A DNA stretch of 23,767 bases from Bacteroides sp. CAG:443 (GTDB taxonomy: Bacteria > Bacteroidota > Bacteroidia > Bacteroidales > Bacteroidaceae). Below are positions 8,789 to 16,181 of the stretch, piece by piece; the stretch's first letter is position 1; every line of letters begins with the position of its first letter. The position numbers were made by a program, and so were the translations under genes. The stretch spans positions 43,314 through 67,080 of the forward strand of contig FR887793.1 in the NCBI GenBank assembly GCA_000432735.1, in the 5' to 3' direction. Below the pieces are notes generated by a model. That model ran no database searches and had not been told where the DNA came from. It saw only the letters and a program-made list of their open reading frames with translations.

Positions 8789-9067
8789 TAAAGTGCTCCT
8801 GCAAGCCTTTCTCTCCCTTTCCCTGACAAAAAGAAATAAACGTCTGCATGAAAATTATATATTCTTAGTGTCTTCAGAAAGTAATTTCTGCTATACAAAG
8901 GCAAAGATTTTCGCTATTTTGCTATACAAAAAGATTCATTATTTATGCACGTAGTAACAAATTATTATTCTTTTCAATAAATAAAATTACAATCGATAAG
9001 AAAATAAGGCTATAAAATTATAAAATGAAACAGATAAAAAAGATAGTAAATTATTAACTCCCGAGGC
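8789..9067. other. AT-rich non-coding stretch upstream of the ammonium cluster
   Basis: This part of the 614-bp gap between dapL and the barrel-protein gene holds no convincing gene. Short open frames crossing it have low-complexity, AT-driven composition and no recognisable protein. The only pattern seen is a direct repeat GCTATACAAA at 8890-8899 and 8921-8930, 31 bp apart (about three helical turns), which resembles half of the palindromes further upstream. A small regulatory RNA is possible but nothing in the sequence shows one. Confidence 0.4.
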
Positions 9068-9098
9068 TTTACTATAAAATCAAAAAGACATAATTTTG
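9068..9098 (+). promoter_or_regulatory. Candidate Bacteroidetes-type promoter for the barrel-protein/glnK/amtB cluster
   Basis: TAATTTTG at 9091-9098 fits the Bacteroidetes -7 element TAnnTTTG exactly. TTTA at 9068-9071 lies 19 bp upstream, matching three of four bases of the -33 element TTTG at the expected spacing. A transcript from here would have a leader of roughly 110 nt before the ATG at 9216. This is a sequence-pattern call only. Confidence 0.5.
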
Positions 9099-9215
9099 CA
9101 ATACAGAAAAACAAAAAGAAATACAAAACAGCAATACAGCCAAATAAAGCATATAGAATTAACCTATATACTTTCATATAGACACAAATAAACACTAACT
9201 AAAAACGAAAAGCAA

Positions 9216-9938
9216 ATGAAAAGGAAAGTACAACGAAGGCTAAGAGCAGCAACAATGTTCATGCTGCCGGTGCTGTCCCTTTCAGCACAAGACAAAGTAG
9301 AGGCCGACATCGGTGCAGAACTCGTCAGTGACTATGTATGGCGAGGCCAAGATCTGGGTAACATCAGCGTACAACCCACAGCTTCCATCAGTTACAAGGG
9401 ACTGTGGTTGTCGGGATGGGGAACGTTAGGATTCGACAAAGATGACACAAAAGAATTCGATCTTACCTTGGGATACGGCATTAAAGGTTTCAGTATTTCC
9501 GTGACCGATTACTGGTTTGGCGACGGGGCCGGCTACTTTCATTATGGTGCGACAAATACTTCACACGTATTTGAAGCACAAGTAGGATATGATTTTGATA
9601 TCCTCGCCGTCAACTGGTTCACTAATTTCGCAGGTTGCGACGGAGTCAACAAACAAGGGAAACGGGCTTACTCCTCCTACTTCTCGGTTACGGCTCCCTT
9701 CAAACTGGGCGGATTAGACTGGGCGTTCGAAGTGGGAGCCGTGCCTTGGGCAACGAGTTTTTACAATCAATCGGGTGACGACGACTTTGGAGCCAACGGA
9801 TTTGAGGTTTCAAACATAAGTCTGGCTGCTACTAAAACCCTAAAAATAACGGATACCTATTCCCTCCCAGTATGGGCCAAGGCAATATGGAATCCGGCAA
9901 CCGAAGGAGCACACTTTGTTTTCGGTGTAAAGCTTTAG
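9216..9938 (+). CDS. Secreted outer-membrane beta-barrel protein, TorF/TIGR02001-like, next to glnK-amtB
   Basis: The 240-residue product starts with a basic stretch and a hydrophobic core ending LSLSAQ, a signal peptide probably cut after Gln25, as is common in Bacteroidetes. The mature part alternates polar and non-polar residues with many Gly/Trp/Tyr (SDYVWRGQDLG, GLWLSGWGTLGF, LTLGYGIKGFSISVTDYWFG) and ends FVFGVKL, the look of a small outer-membrane barrel. The SDYxWRG motif near residues 38-44 recalls the TIGR02001 (TorF-like putative porin) family, some members of which I recall lying near ammonium transporter genes. From position, a role in ammonium or other nitrogen-compound entry through the outer membrane is a fair inference, but no substrate is shown. 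A weak hairpin separates it from glnK. Confidence 0.75.
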   Translation: MKRKVQRRLRAATMFMLPVLSLSAQDKVEADIGAELVSDYVWRGQDLGNISVQPTASISYKGLWLSGWGTLGFDKDDTKEFDLTLGYGIKGFSISVTDYWFGDGAGYFHYGATNTSHVFEAQVGYDFDILAVNWFTNFAGCDGVNKQGKRAYSSYFSVTAPFKLGGLDWAFEVGAVPWATSFYNQSGDDDFGANGFEVSNISLAATKTLKITDTYSLPVWAKAIWNPATEGAHFVFGVKL

Positions 9939-9953
9939 GTATTTTTAAGAGAG

Positions 9954-9974
9954 AACAACAGGTGTTGTTTTTTT
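9954..9974 (+). terminator. Weak hairpin/attenuator between barrel-protein gene and glnK
   Basis: AACAAC (9954-9959) pairs with GTTGTT (9964-9969) around a 4-nt loop, and a run of seven T (9968-9974) overlaps its end. The stem is short, so it may stop only part of the transcripts. That would lower glnK-amtB-glnN output relative to the first gene if they share a promoter. Confidence 0.4.
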
Positions 9975-10032
9975 AAGATAAAAAGACAGGATAACATTAT
10001 ATATACACTACAAAATACAAATACAAGAATTT

Positions 10033-10389
10033 ATGAAAAAGATTGAAGCCATTATTCGCAGAACACGGTTCGAAGATGTCAAGGAAGCCCTGCTGGCAGC
10101 CGACATTGAGTGGTTTTCTTACTACGACGTAAGAGGAGTAGGAAAAACTCGTGAAGGCCGTATCTACCGAGGAATAGTATACGATACCAGCTCGATAGAA
10201 AGAATACTTATATCAATCGTTGTGCGCGACAAGAATGTGGAGAAAACAATTCAGGCCGTCATGAAAGCAGCTCGTACGGGAGAGATTGGAGACGGTCGTA
10301 TTTTCGTCATTCCGGTGGAAGATTCCATCCGTATCCGTACGGGAGAAAGAGGCGATATCTCACTTTACAACGCAGAACAGGAAAAATAA
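10033..10389 (+). CDS. glnK: P-II family nitrogen regulatory protein with a shortened, altered T-loop
   Basis: P-II proteins are small trimers that sense ATP/ADP and 2-oxoglutarate and control AmtB and glutamine synthetase. The 118-residue product starts MKKIEAIIRRTRFEDVKEAL and holds the C-terminal signature AARTGEIGDGRIFVIPVEDS followed by RIRTGE. Compared with E. coli GlnB recalled from memory, the T-loop is one residue shorter: it reads GKTREGRIYRGIVY (37-50). Tyr45 and Tyr50 match Tyr46 and Tyr51, the latter being the uridylylation site, but YRGAEY is YRGIVY. The Gln39 that helps bind Mg-ATP-2-oxoglutarate is not evident (Thr39 instead). Ligand sensing could therefore differ from the enterobacterial model. 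It lies 32 bp before amtB, the classic glnK-amtB pairing, so GlnK is the best name. Confidence 0.92.
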   Translation: MKKIEAIIRRTRFEDVKEALLAADIEWFSYYDVRGVGKTREGRIYRGIVYDTSSIERILISIVVRDKNVEKTIQAVMKAARTGEIGDGRIFVIPVEDSIRIRTGERGDISLYNAEQEK

Positions 10390-10421
10390 CAAATACAATA
10401 TACAACTAAACAAGAAGAACT

Positions 10422-11684
10422 ATGGATACAAACATGATACTCGACACAGGAAACACAGCGTGGATGATTGTGGCCACGCTACTTGTACTGTTAATGACAA
10501 TTCCAGGTATCGCCCTGTTTTACGGGGGACTGGTACGGCAGAAAAACGTACTGAGCATCATCATGCAGTGTATGCTTATCGTTTGTGCGGTGACTATTAT
10601 CTGGGTTGCTTTCGGCTACAGTTTCGTCTTCGGAACCAGCCTGATGGACAGCGGCAGCGCCTGGTCATTCCTGATAGGCGGATTCGACAAGGTCCTGTTG
10701 AAGGGAATTACAACTTCCAGCCTTTCTACCGGAAACATACCTGAAATCATCTTTGTCTTGTTCCAGTGTATGTTTGCCATCATTACTCCGGCTTTGATTC
10801 TGGGAGCGTTTGCCGAACGACTGAAATTCTCCGGCTTTCTGATATTTACCGTACTGTGGAGCATATTGGTTTACATTCCTATGGCACACTGGGTATGGGG
10901 AGGAGGATTTCTCCAGCAGATGGGTGCGATAGACTTTGCCGGAGGAACCGTAGTACATATCAATGCAGGTATTTCGGCTCTCGTAATGGCTATCATGGCA
11001 GGAAAGAGAAGTGATTATAAAATCGGCCATCCTATTACTCCGCACAACATCACATTTGTATTTTTAGGAACTGCCTTCTTATGGTTAGGATGGTTCGGAT
11101 TCAATGCCGGAAGCGGCTTGCAGGCCGACGGAATAGCAGCCAATGCTTTCTTGGTTACTCACCTGGCTACTTGTGTAGCAGCGTTGACCTGGATGGCTAT
11201 CGACTGGATCCATAACAAGAAACCGACGACTGTAGGTGCATGTACCGGAGCCGTTTCAGGACTGGTAGCCATTACTCCGGCAGCAGGAACAGTAGATATC
11301 TTCGGGGCCTTCTGCATCGGACTGATCACTCCGATAATCTGCTTCTACATGGTAGCCGTCATCAAACCGAAATTCAAATACGATGATACGCTGGATGCAT
11401 TCGGAGTTCACGGCATCGGCGGTATTGTAGGTTCTATCCTGACAGGTGTCTTCGCCACTCAGTTCATTTCCGGCGAAGGTGGTGTAAAGGGAGCTTTGTA
11501 CGGCGACTGGCATCAGCTGGGAGTACAGATACTGGCAACTGTCATATCCATCGTATTCAGCGCCGTCATGACATTCATTTTGTTCAAGATAACAGACAAG
11601 CTGGTCGGCATCCGTGTTGACAAGCGAGTCGAAGAAGAAGGTCTGGATATCTACGAACATGGAGAATCAGCATACAATCATTAA
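10422..11684 (+). CDS. amtB: Ammonium transporter AmtB
   Basis: AmtB is a trimeric inner-membrane ammonium channel, shut by its P-II partner when nitrogen is plentiful. The 420 residues are mostly hydrophobic segments, about eleven helices. The twin pore histidines are His179 (DFAGGTVVHINAG, with the conserved Asp171 eight residues earlier) and His330 (FGVHGIGGIVGSILTG). The N-terminal IALFYGGLVRQKNVLS and the cytoplasmic-loop CTGAVSGLVAITPAAG are family hallmarks. There is no obvious cleavable signal peptide; the first helix starts near residue 12. The gene follows glnK by 32 bp and precedes glnN by 48 bp, so the channel, its regulator and the ammonium-fixing enzyme are likely co-expressed. 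Confidence 0.97.
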   Translation: MDTNMILDTGNTAWMIVATLLVLLMTIPGIALFYGGLVRQKNVLSIIMQCMLIVCAVTIIWVAFGYSFVFGTSLMDSGSAWSFLIGGFDKVLLKGITTSSLSTGNIPEIIFVLFQCMFAIITPALILGAFAERLKFSGFLIFTVLWSILVYIPMAHWVWGGGFLQQMGAIDFAGGTVVHINAGISALVMAIMAGKRSDYKIGHPITPHNITFVFLGTAFLWLGWFGFNAGSGLQADGIAANAFLVTHLATCVAALTWMAIDWIHNKKPTTVGACTGAVSGLVAITPAAGTVDIFGAFCIGLITPIICFYMVAVIKPKFKYDDTLDAFGVHGIGGIVGSILTGVFATQFISGEGGVKGALYGDWHQLGVQILATVISIVFSAVMTFILFKITDKLVGIRVDKRVEEEGLDIYEHGESAYNH

Positions 11685-11732
11685 AATAACATATCAAACA
11701 TCTTATTTAATAAATTAAAAAATAAAGGTATT

Positions 11733-13922
11733 ATGTCAAAGTTAAGATTTAGAGTTGTAGAAAAAGCTTTTCAGACAAAACCCTTAGAAGTGCCTGTTCC
11801 GGCAGAGCGCCCCAGCGAATACTTCGCTAAGTACGTATTCAACCGCGAAAAGATGTTCAAGTATCTTTCCACACCGGTTTACAACAAACTGGTAGATGCT
11901 ATGGACAACGGTGTCGCTCTCGACCGCGAAATTGCCGATAAAGTGGCAGAAGGCATGAAAAGATGGGCCATGGAGTTAGGAGCAACACATTATACTCACT
12001 GGTTCCAGCCGCTGACAGAAGGAACAGCCGAAAAGCATGATGCTTTTGTTGAACACGACGGCAAAGGCGGCATGATGGAAGAGTTTTCAGGAAAACTGCT
12101 CGTACAGCAGGAACCGGATGCTTCTTCATTCCCGAACGGTGGTATCCGAAATACATTCGAAGCCCGTGGTTACAGTGCATGGGACCCGTCTTCTCCAGTA
12201 TTTGTAGTAGACGACACATTGTGCATCCCGACTATATTCATTGCATACACAGGAGAATCACTCGACTATAAGACTCCGTTGCTGAAAGCTCTGCGTGCAG
12301 TCAACAAGGCAGCCGTAGACGTTTGCCACTACTTCAACCCGGATGTAAAGAAAGTTGTTGCTTACTTAGGATGGGAACAGGAATACTTCCTGGTAGACGA
12401 AGGTCTGTATGCAGCTCGTCCCGACCTGCTTCTTACAGGTCGTACCCTGATGGGACACGAAGCTTCAAAGAACCAGCAGCTGGAAGATCACTACTTCGGT
12501 GCTATCCCTACCCGTGTAGCCGCTTTCATGAAAGACTTGGAAATTCAGGCTCTCGAACTGGGTATCCCTGTTAAGACAAGACACAACGAAGTTGCTCCTA
12601 ACCAGTTTGAGCTGGCTCCTATCTTCGAAGAATGTAATCTGGCAGTAGACCATAACATGTTGATCATGTCGCTGATGAGAAAAGTAGCCCGCAGCCATGG
12701 TTTCCGTGTACTGCTCCACGAAAAACCATTCAAGGGAGTAAACGGTTCTGGTAAGCACAACAACTGGTCACTGGGAACAGATACCGGTATTCTGTTGATG
12801 GCTCCGGGAAAGACAGCCGAAGAGAATTTGCGTTTCATCACTTTCGTAGTCAACACCCTGATGGCAGTATATCGTCATAACGGTCTGCTGAAAGCATCTA
12901 TCATGAGTGCAACCAACGCACATCGTCTGGGCGCCAACGAAGCACCTCCCGCAATCATTTCTTCATTCCTGGGAAGACAGCTGAGCAAGGTACTCGACCA
13001 CATGGAAGACAGTTCTACAGACGAACTGATTACACTGGGTGGCAAACACGGTATGAAACTCGACATTCCACAGATTCCGGAACTTTTGATCGATAATACA
13101 GACCGTAACCGTACCTCTCCTTTCGCCTTCACCGGAAACAGATTTGAGTTCCGTGCCGTTGGTTCGGAAGCCAACTGTGCTAGCGCCATGATCGCACTGA
13201 ATACCGCAGTTGCCGAACAGCTCATCGAATTCAAGAAAGATGTAGATGCACTCATCGAAAAAGGTGAACCGAAAGTATCTGCTATCATTCAGGTTATCCG
13301 CAAATATATCAAGTTGTCTAAGCCTATCCGCTTCGACGGAAACGGCTACAGCGACGAATGGAAAGAAGAAGCTGCCCGTCGCGGTTTGGATTGCGAAACC
13401 AGCTGTCCGCTTATCTTCGACCGTTACCTTACTCCGGAAAGCATCAAGATGTTTGAATCAACCGGAGTCATGACCCAGAAGGAACTGGAAGCTCGTAACG
13501 AAGTAAAATGGGAAACTTACACCAAGAAAATCCAGATTGAAGCACGTGTATTGGGAGATTTGGTCATGAACCATATCGTACCTATCGCAACCGAATATCA
13601 GTCTAAGTTGCTGGATAACGTGTACAAGATGAAAGGCCTCTTCCCTGCTGACGAAGCTGAACACTTGTCATCAGAAAATCTGGCTATCATCCGTAAGATT
13701 TCCGAACATACTATCTACATCAAAGAACATGTAGACGCAATGGTAGAAGCCCGCAAGGTTGCCAACAAGATTGCAGATGAGCGTGAAAAGGCTATTGCTT
13801 ACCACGACAACATCTCTCCGATGCTGGAACAGATCCGTTACCACATCGACAAGTTGGAGCTGATTGTTGACGACCAGATGTGGACACTTCCTAAATATAG
13901 AGAGCTGTTATTCATAAGATAA
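11733..13922 (+). CDS. glnN: Glutamine synthetase type III
   Basis: This enzyme makes glutamine from glutamate, ammonia and ATP. At 729 residues it is much longer than GSI (about 470) and fits the GSIII (GlnN) family first described in Bacteroides fragilis. Catalytic motifs visible: LGWEQEYFLVD (212-222) with metal-binding Glu215 and Glu217; KTRHNEVAPNQFE (281-293); the ATP-side loop VNGSGKHNNWSLG (336-348); and NRTSPFAFTGNRFEFRAVGS near 460-480. It has the N-terminal GSIII domain and a long helical C-terminal extension. GSIII lacks the adenylylation control of GSI, so regulation is probably transcriptional and possibly through P-II, which is inference. It ends the ammonium cluster before a terminator. 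The 48-bp gap after amtB shows no clear promoter of its own. Confidence 0.97.
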   Translation: MSKLRFRVVEKAFQTKPLEVPVPAERPSEYFAKYVFNREKMFKYLSTPVYNKLVDAMDNGVALDREIADKVAEGMKRWAMELGATHYTHWFQPLTEGTAEKHDAFVEHDGKGGMMEEFSGKLLVQQEPDASSFPNGGIRNTFEARGYSAWDPSSPVFVVDDTLCIPTIFIAYTGESLDYKTPLLKALRAVNKAAVDVCHYFNPDVKKVVAYLGWEQEYFLVDEGLYAARPDLLLTGRTLMGHEASKNQQLEDHYFGAIPTRVAAFMKDLEIQALELGIPVKTRHNEVAPNQFELAPIFEECNLAVDHNMLIMSLMRKVARSHGFRVLLHEKPFKGVNGSGKHNNWSLGTDTGILLMAPGKTAEENLRFITFVVNTLMAVYRHNGLLKASIMSATNAHRLGANEAPPAIISSFLGRQLSKVLDHMEDSSTDELITLGGKHGMKLDIPQIPELLIDNTDRNRTSPFAFTGNRFEFRAVGSEANCASAMIALNTAVAEQLIEFKKDVDALIEKGEPKVSAIIQVIRKYIKLSKPIRFDGNGYSDEWKEEAARRGLDCETSCPLIFDRYLTPESIKMFESTGVMTQKELEARNEVKWETYTKKIQIEARVLGDLVMNHIVPIATEYQSKLLDNVYKMKGLFPADEAEHLSSENLAIIRKISEHTIYIKEHVDAMVEARKVANKIADEREKAIAYHDNISPMLEQIRYHIDKLELIVDDQMWTLPKYRELLFIR

Positions 13923-13968
13923 AATAACCAAAAGACAAACTCTAATTTTTTTATTGGATGTTTGATGG

Positions 13969-14008
13969 AAGTCGGGCTGTTGGGAAAACAGCTCGGCTTT
14001 GTCATTTT
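13969..14008 (+). terminator. Intrinsic terminator after glnN
   Basis: A 13-bp stem pairs AAGTCGGGCTGTT (13969-13981) with AACAGCTCGGCTT (13987-13999), with two G-U wobbles, around the loop GGGAA. It is followed by TTTs and a run of five T at 14004-14008. It lies about 45 bp after the glnN stop and closes the cluster. Confidence 0.85.
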
Positions 14009-14073
14009 TGCAAGTCCCCTTACTACTACACAATGATCTGCTCACATCTCATATATTTTTTCATCGTGAAATT

Positions 14074-14254
14074 GAGACTGCATCAAAATGAAAAGCTGAG
14101 ACAGGCTTACTTATAATCTATCAGTTACAACATAAAAATCTCCTACTTTAGTCTTTGTTTCCTTTAATTACAGGACTAAAAGTAGGAGATTTTTGACTTC
14201 TAAGTTGCAATCTATTAGATTTTTACTTTTGCAATTCTATTTTGAGACGGCCTC
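14074..14254. mobile_element. 181-bp inverted-repeat element (MITE-like or IS remnant)
   Basis: The left end GAGACTGCATCAAAAT (14074-14089) and the reverse complement of the right end, GAGGCCGTCTCAAAAT (14239-14254), match at 12 of 16 positions, like imperfect terminal inverted repeats. GAGGC(C/T)GTCTCAAAA-type ends are, as far as I recall, common on insertion sequences of Bacteroidetes. Inside is a 20-bp near-perfect hairpin (14134-14153 with 14174-14194, one bulged base) around a 20-nt loop, flanked by weaker inverted similarity. There is no transposase frame, so it is either a non-autonomous miniature element or a deletion remnant. No clear target-site duplication was seen. Confidence 0.5.
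14134..14194. repeat. Strong 20-bp inverted repeat inside the element
   Basis: AAAAATCTCCTACTTTAGTC (14134-14153) is the reverse complement of 14174-14194 apart from one extra base. The loop is 20 nt (14154-14173). It would form a stable hairpin in either strand's transcript and has A and T runs at its ends, so it could also act as a two-way terminator between the converging glnN and sulfatase genes. Confidence 0.8.
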
Positions 14255-14349
14255 TTCAGGGATATCTTCTCCTGCATTTTTGAAAGAGAACCGAAACAAT
14301 CTAGTCACCAACCGGTTCTAATTTCAAGCCGTTTTATCACTATCTGCAC

Positions 14350-15906
14350 CTATTTTCCATCGGGAAAAGGAATCACTTCTCCGGTAGCCTTCAACGAAGG
14401 TCTTTGTGCATCCCTTTCTCTTAAATAATCAGACAGTTCGGCAGCCAGCTCTTTCACCTTGTCCGGCATAGCCTGTGCCAGGTCATGCTGTTCGCCTATA
14501 TCCTCCTTTACATTATAAAGCCGGAGCTGACGTGTTTCCCATGTATAAATAAGATGATAATCTCCTTTCATTATAGCCGAATAGGCACCGTATCCTTCTT
14601 TCAAGTTCTGCGACTCTCCCCAAAGATTCGGGAAATGCCATATCAGCACACGGTCTTTTCTCGTTTCCGGATGCTTCAAAACGTCGGCAAAACTGACTCC
14701 GTCTACCACCTGATGAGTTTTATATTTCTTCACTCCTGCCATCTCGAGTATCGTAGGATAAAAGTCTTCGATTATCACCCGCTGATCACATTCCGTATTG
14801 GGCTTGGTCACTCCCGGCCAGTAAACCATCATCGGCTCCCGAACTCCTCCCATAAATGCAGAGCCCTTTCCTCCACGGGCCGGATAATTCTGATCATGAT
14901 TGGGTATACCTTGACGTATATAACCTAACCCTTGTCCTCCATTATCCGACATAAAAAGCAGAATCGTATTCTTAGCAACTTCAGGATTTTTTTGTAAATA
15001 ATCGAGAATATCTCCCAGACTCTTATCCATACCTTCCACTAAAGCCGCATATTTGGCTTCGCTTTCATTCAATCCGGTCTTCAGTTGTTCATCGTATTTT
15101 CCCCGATACTTGTCGCTGAAACGTTTATCATCGTCGTAAGGTGTATGAACGGCATAGTGCGACATATACAGATAAAAAGGCTTGTTCATCTTTACAGCCT
15201 TTTCCATTTCTGTCAATGCTTCCCGCGTCAACGCTTCTGTTATAAAGATATCCTGCCCGTAATACTTTTCCAGTCCCTGTACGGCAAAGCGGGAACCTTC
15301 GCCAAAGTTCTTTGTTCCCAGATAACTTCCCGGAGCACCATTAGCCCCTCCAGCTATATTTACATCGAACCCCATGTTAATCGGATTTGCCCCCGGCGTA
15401 GTTCTTGCCCCAAAATGAGCTTTTCCACAATGAATGGTCCGATAACCATTTTCCCTAAGAATTTGAGGAAGTGACGTGATAGCTGTAGAATTGTTTATCT
15501 TTCCCTCCGTAGAATCAGGCTGGATACCATTAAAATTCCATTCTGGAAGAGCTATTACATCACTGGATTCATCGGTCTTTTCATTCAGTTCCAGCGTCCA
15601 GTTCGTTACTCTGTGGCGTGAAGCATTCATTCCCGACATCAAACTACATCTTGTGGGAGAAGAAATGGCACAGGCATAAGCCTCGGTAAAACGTACTCCC
15701 ATCTGCGCCATCCGTTCCATATTAGGTGTATGAAAACGTTTATTAAGCGGTGTCAGTTCATCATTATAGAAAGGGACAGAAGTATCTTGCCAGCCCATAT
15801 CGTCGACTAAAAACATTATAATGTTAGGATGCTGAGATGTTTGCGAATAAATAGAAACAGGTATCGACAAACTGCATACTACAAATGGAATAACGTGTTT
15901 TCTCAT
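14350..15906 (-). CDS. Secreted serine-type sulfatase (S1 family)
   Basis: The 518-residue product is an S1-type sulfatase, which removes sulfate esters, in Bacteroidales usually from host or dietary glycans. The N-terminus is a signal peptide ending near SIYSQ, so it is probably periplasmic. The active-site motif S-x-P-x-R is Ser82-Ser83-Pro84-Thr85-Arg86 followed by CSLMSG; Ser82 would be turned into formylglycine by a radical-SAM maturase (anSME) encoded elsewhere. Metal and sulfate-site residues visible are Asp35-Asp36 (VDDMGWQ), Lys162 and His164 (GKAHFG), His254, Asp321-Asn322 (MSDNGGQG) and Lys347. The C-terminal sub-domain (WHFPNLWGES, KGDYHLIYTWE, RLYNVKEDIGEQHDL) is typical. I cannot assign subfamily or sulfate position. 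It stands alone: its own promoter candidate, and a broken gene between it and the SusCD-type operon. Confidence 0.93.
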   Translation of the reverse strand: MRKHVIPFVVCSLSIPVSIYSQTSQHPNIIMFLVDDMGWQDTSVPFYNDELTPLNKRFHTPNMERMAQMGVRFTEAYACAISSPTRCSLMSGMNASRHRVTNWTLELNEKTDESSDVIALPEWNFNGIQPDSTEGKINNSTAITSLPQILRENGYRTIHCGKAHFGARTTPGANPINMGFDVNIAGGANGAPGSYLGTKNFGEGSRFAVQGLEKYYGQDIFITEALTREALTEMEKAVKMNKPFYLYMSHYAVHTPYDDDKRFSDKYRGKYDEQLKTGLNESEAKYAALVEGMDKSLGDILDYLQKNPEVAKNTILLFMSDNGGQGLGYIRQGIPNHDQNYPARGGKGSAFMGGVREPMMVYWPGVTKPNTECDQRVIIEDFYPTILEMAGVKKYKTHQVVDGVSFADVLKHPETRKDRVLIWHFPNLWGESQNLKEGYGAYSAIMKGDYHLIYTWETRQLRLYNVKEDIGEQHDLAQAMPDKVKELAAELSDYLRERDAQRPSLKATGEVIPFPDGK

Positions 15907-15947
15907 AGAAAATAATGTTTTAACAAGTATAAATTTAGTTTAGTACA

Positions 15948-15980
15948 CAAAAGTAATCTAAATCTGTCAACTCATACAGA
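15948..15980 (-). promoter_or_regulatory. Candidate promoter for the sulfatase
   Basis: On the - strand TACTTTTG (15955 down to 15948) fits the -7 consensus TAnnTTTG exactly. TCTG (15980-15977), 21 bp upstream, matches three of four bases of TTTG. Transcription would begin roughly 35 bp before the ATG at 15906. A separate promoter would make the sulfatase independent of the upstream SusCD-type operon. Confidence 0.42.
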
Positions 15981-16181
15981 CACTCCTCATAATATTCATT
16001 AAAATCAGACTATGCTTTTAAAATTTCCTCCTGCTGCAGATCGCTTTATCTATACCCCATACAACTCTTACTATTATTTTTAGAAACACGACGACAGATC
16101 TTTGCAATAAAGTTCCGTAACAACTTTATTACAGGGCTCAAAGCTAGTTTAAAATAAATTTCACATTACAAAAGCAGAGTT
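15981..16181. other. Non-coding stretch upstream of the sulfatase
   Basis: No gene is supported. A perfect 9-bp inverted repeat AATAAAGTT / AACTTTATT lies at 16106-16114 and 16122-16130 with a 7-nt loop, just downstream (on the - strand) of the broken acyltransferase. It may be the remains of that gene's 3' hairpin, but no T-run follows it on the - strand. Confidence 0.45.

Larger units (their letters stand above)
14009..14349. other. Intergenic region between glnN and the sulfatase, mostly a decayed repeat element
   Basis: The two genes converge here. The middle (14074-14254) is occupied by the inverted-repeat element described separately. The remaining right-hand part holds a 7-bp inverted repeat, AGAACCG at 14287-14293 against CGGTTCT at 14313-14319, downstream of the sulfatase on the - strand. 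It has no T-run on that strand, so it is at best a weak 3' stem. No coding frame is supported. Confidence 0.45.

Noticed and set aside
8698..8930. CRISPR array or tandem-repeat array
   Set aside because: The repeats are only 8-14 bp, few in number and of two kinds, with no uniform repeat-spacer pattern and no cas genes nearby. They fit regulatory sites better.
8757..8954. 65-codon + strand frame in the dapL-to-barrel gap
   Set aside because: It starts with TTG inside a palindrome, its composition is driven by AT content, and there is no start context or recognisable protein.
13923..14349. tRNA or other structured RNA gene near the strong hairpin
   Set aside because: No cloverleaf, no CCA end and no tRNA box motifs; the structure is explained better by the inverted-repeat element and the terminator after glnN.
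14485..15679. Three + strand frames (147, 129 and 67 codons) opposite the sulfatase
   Set aside because: Antisense to a gene with an intact active site and metal ligands; no motif or signal peptide in the antisense products.
16106..16130. 9-bp inverted repeat as an intrinsic terminator
   Set aside because: No T-run follows on either strand, the stem is AT-rich, and no intact gene ends next to it.
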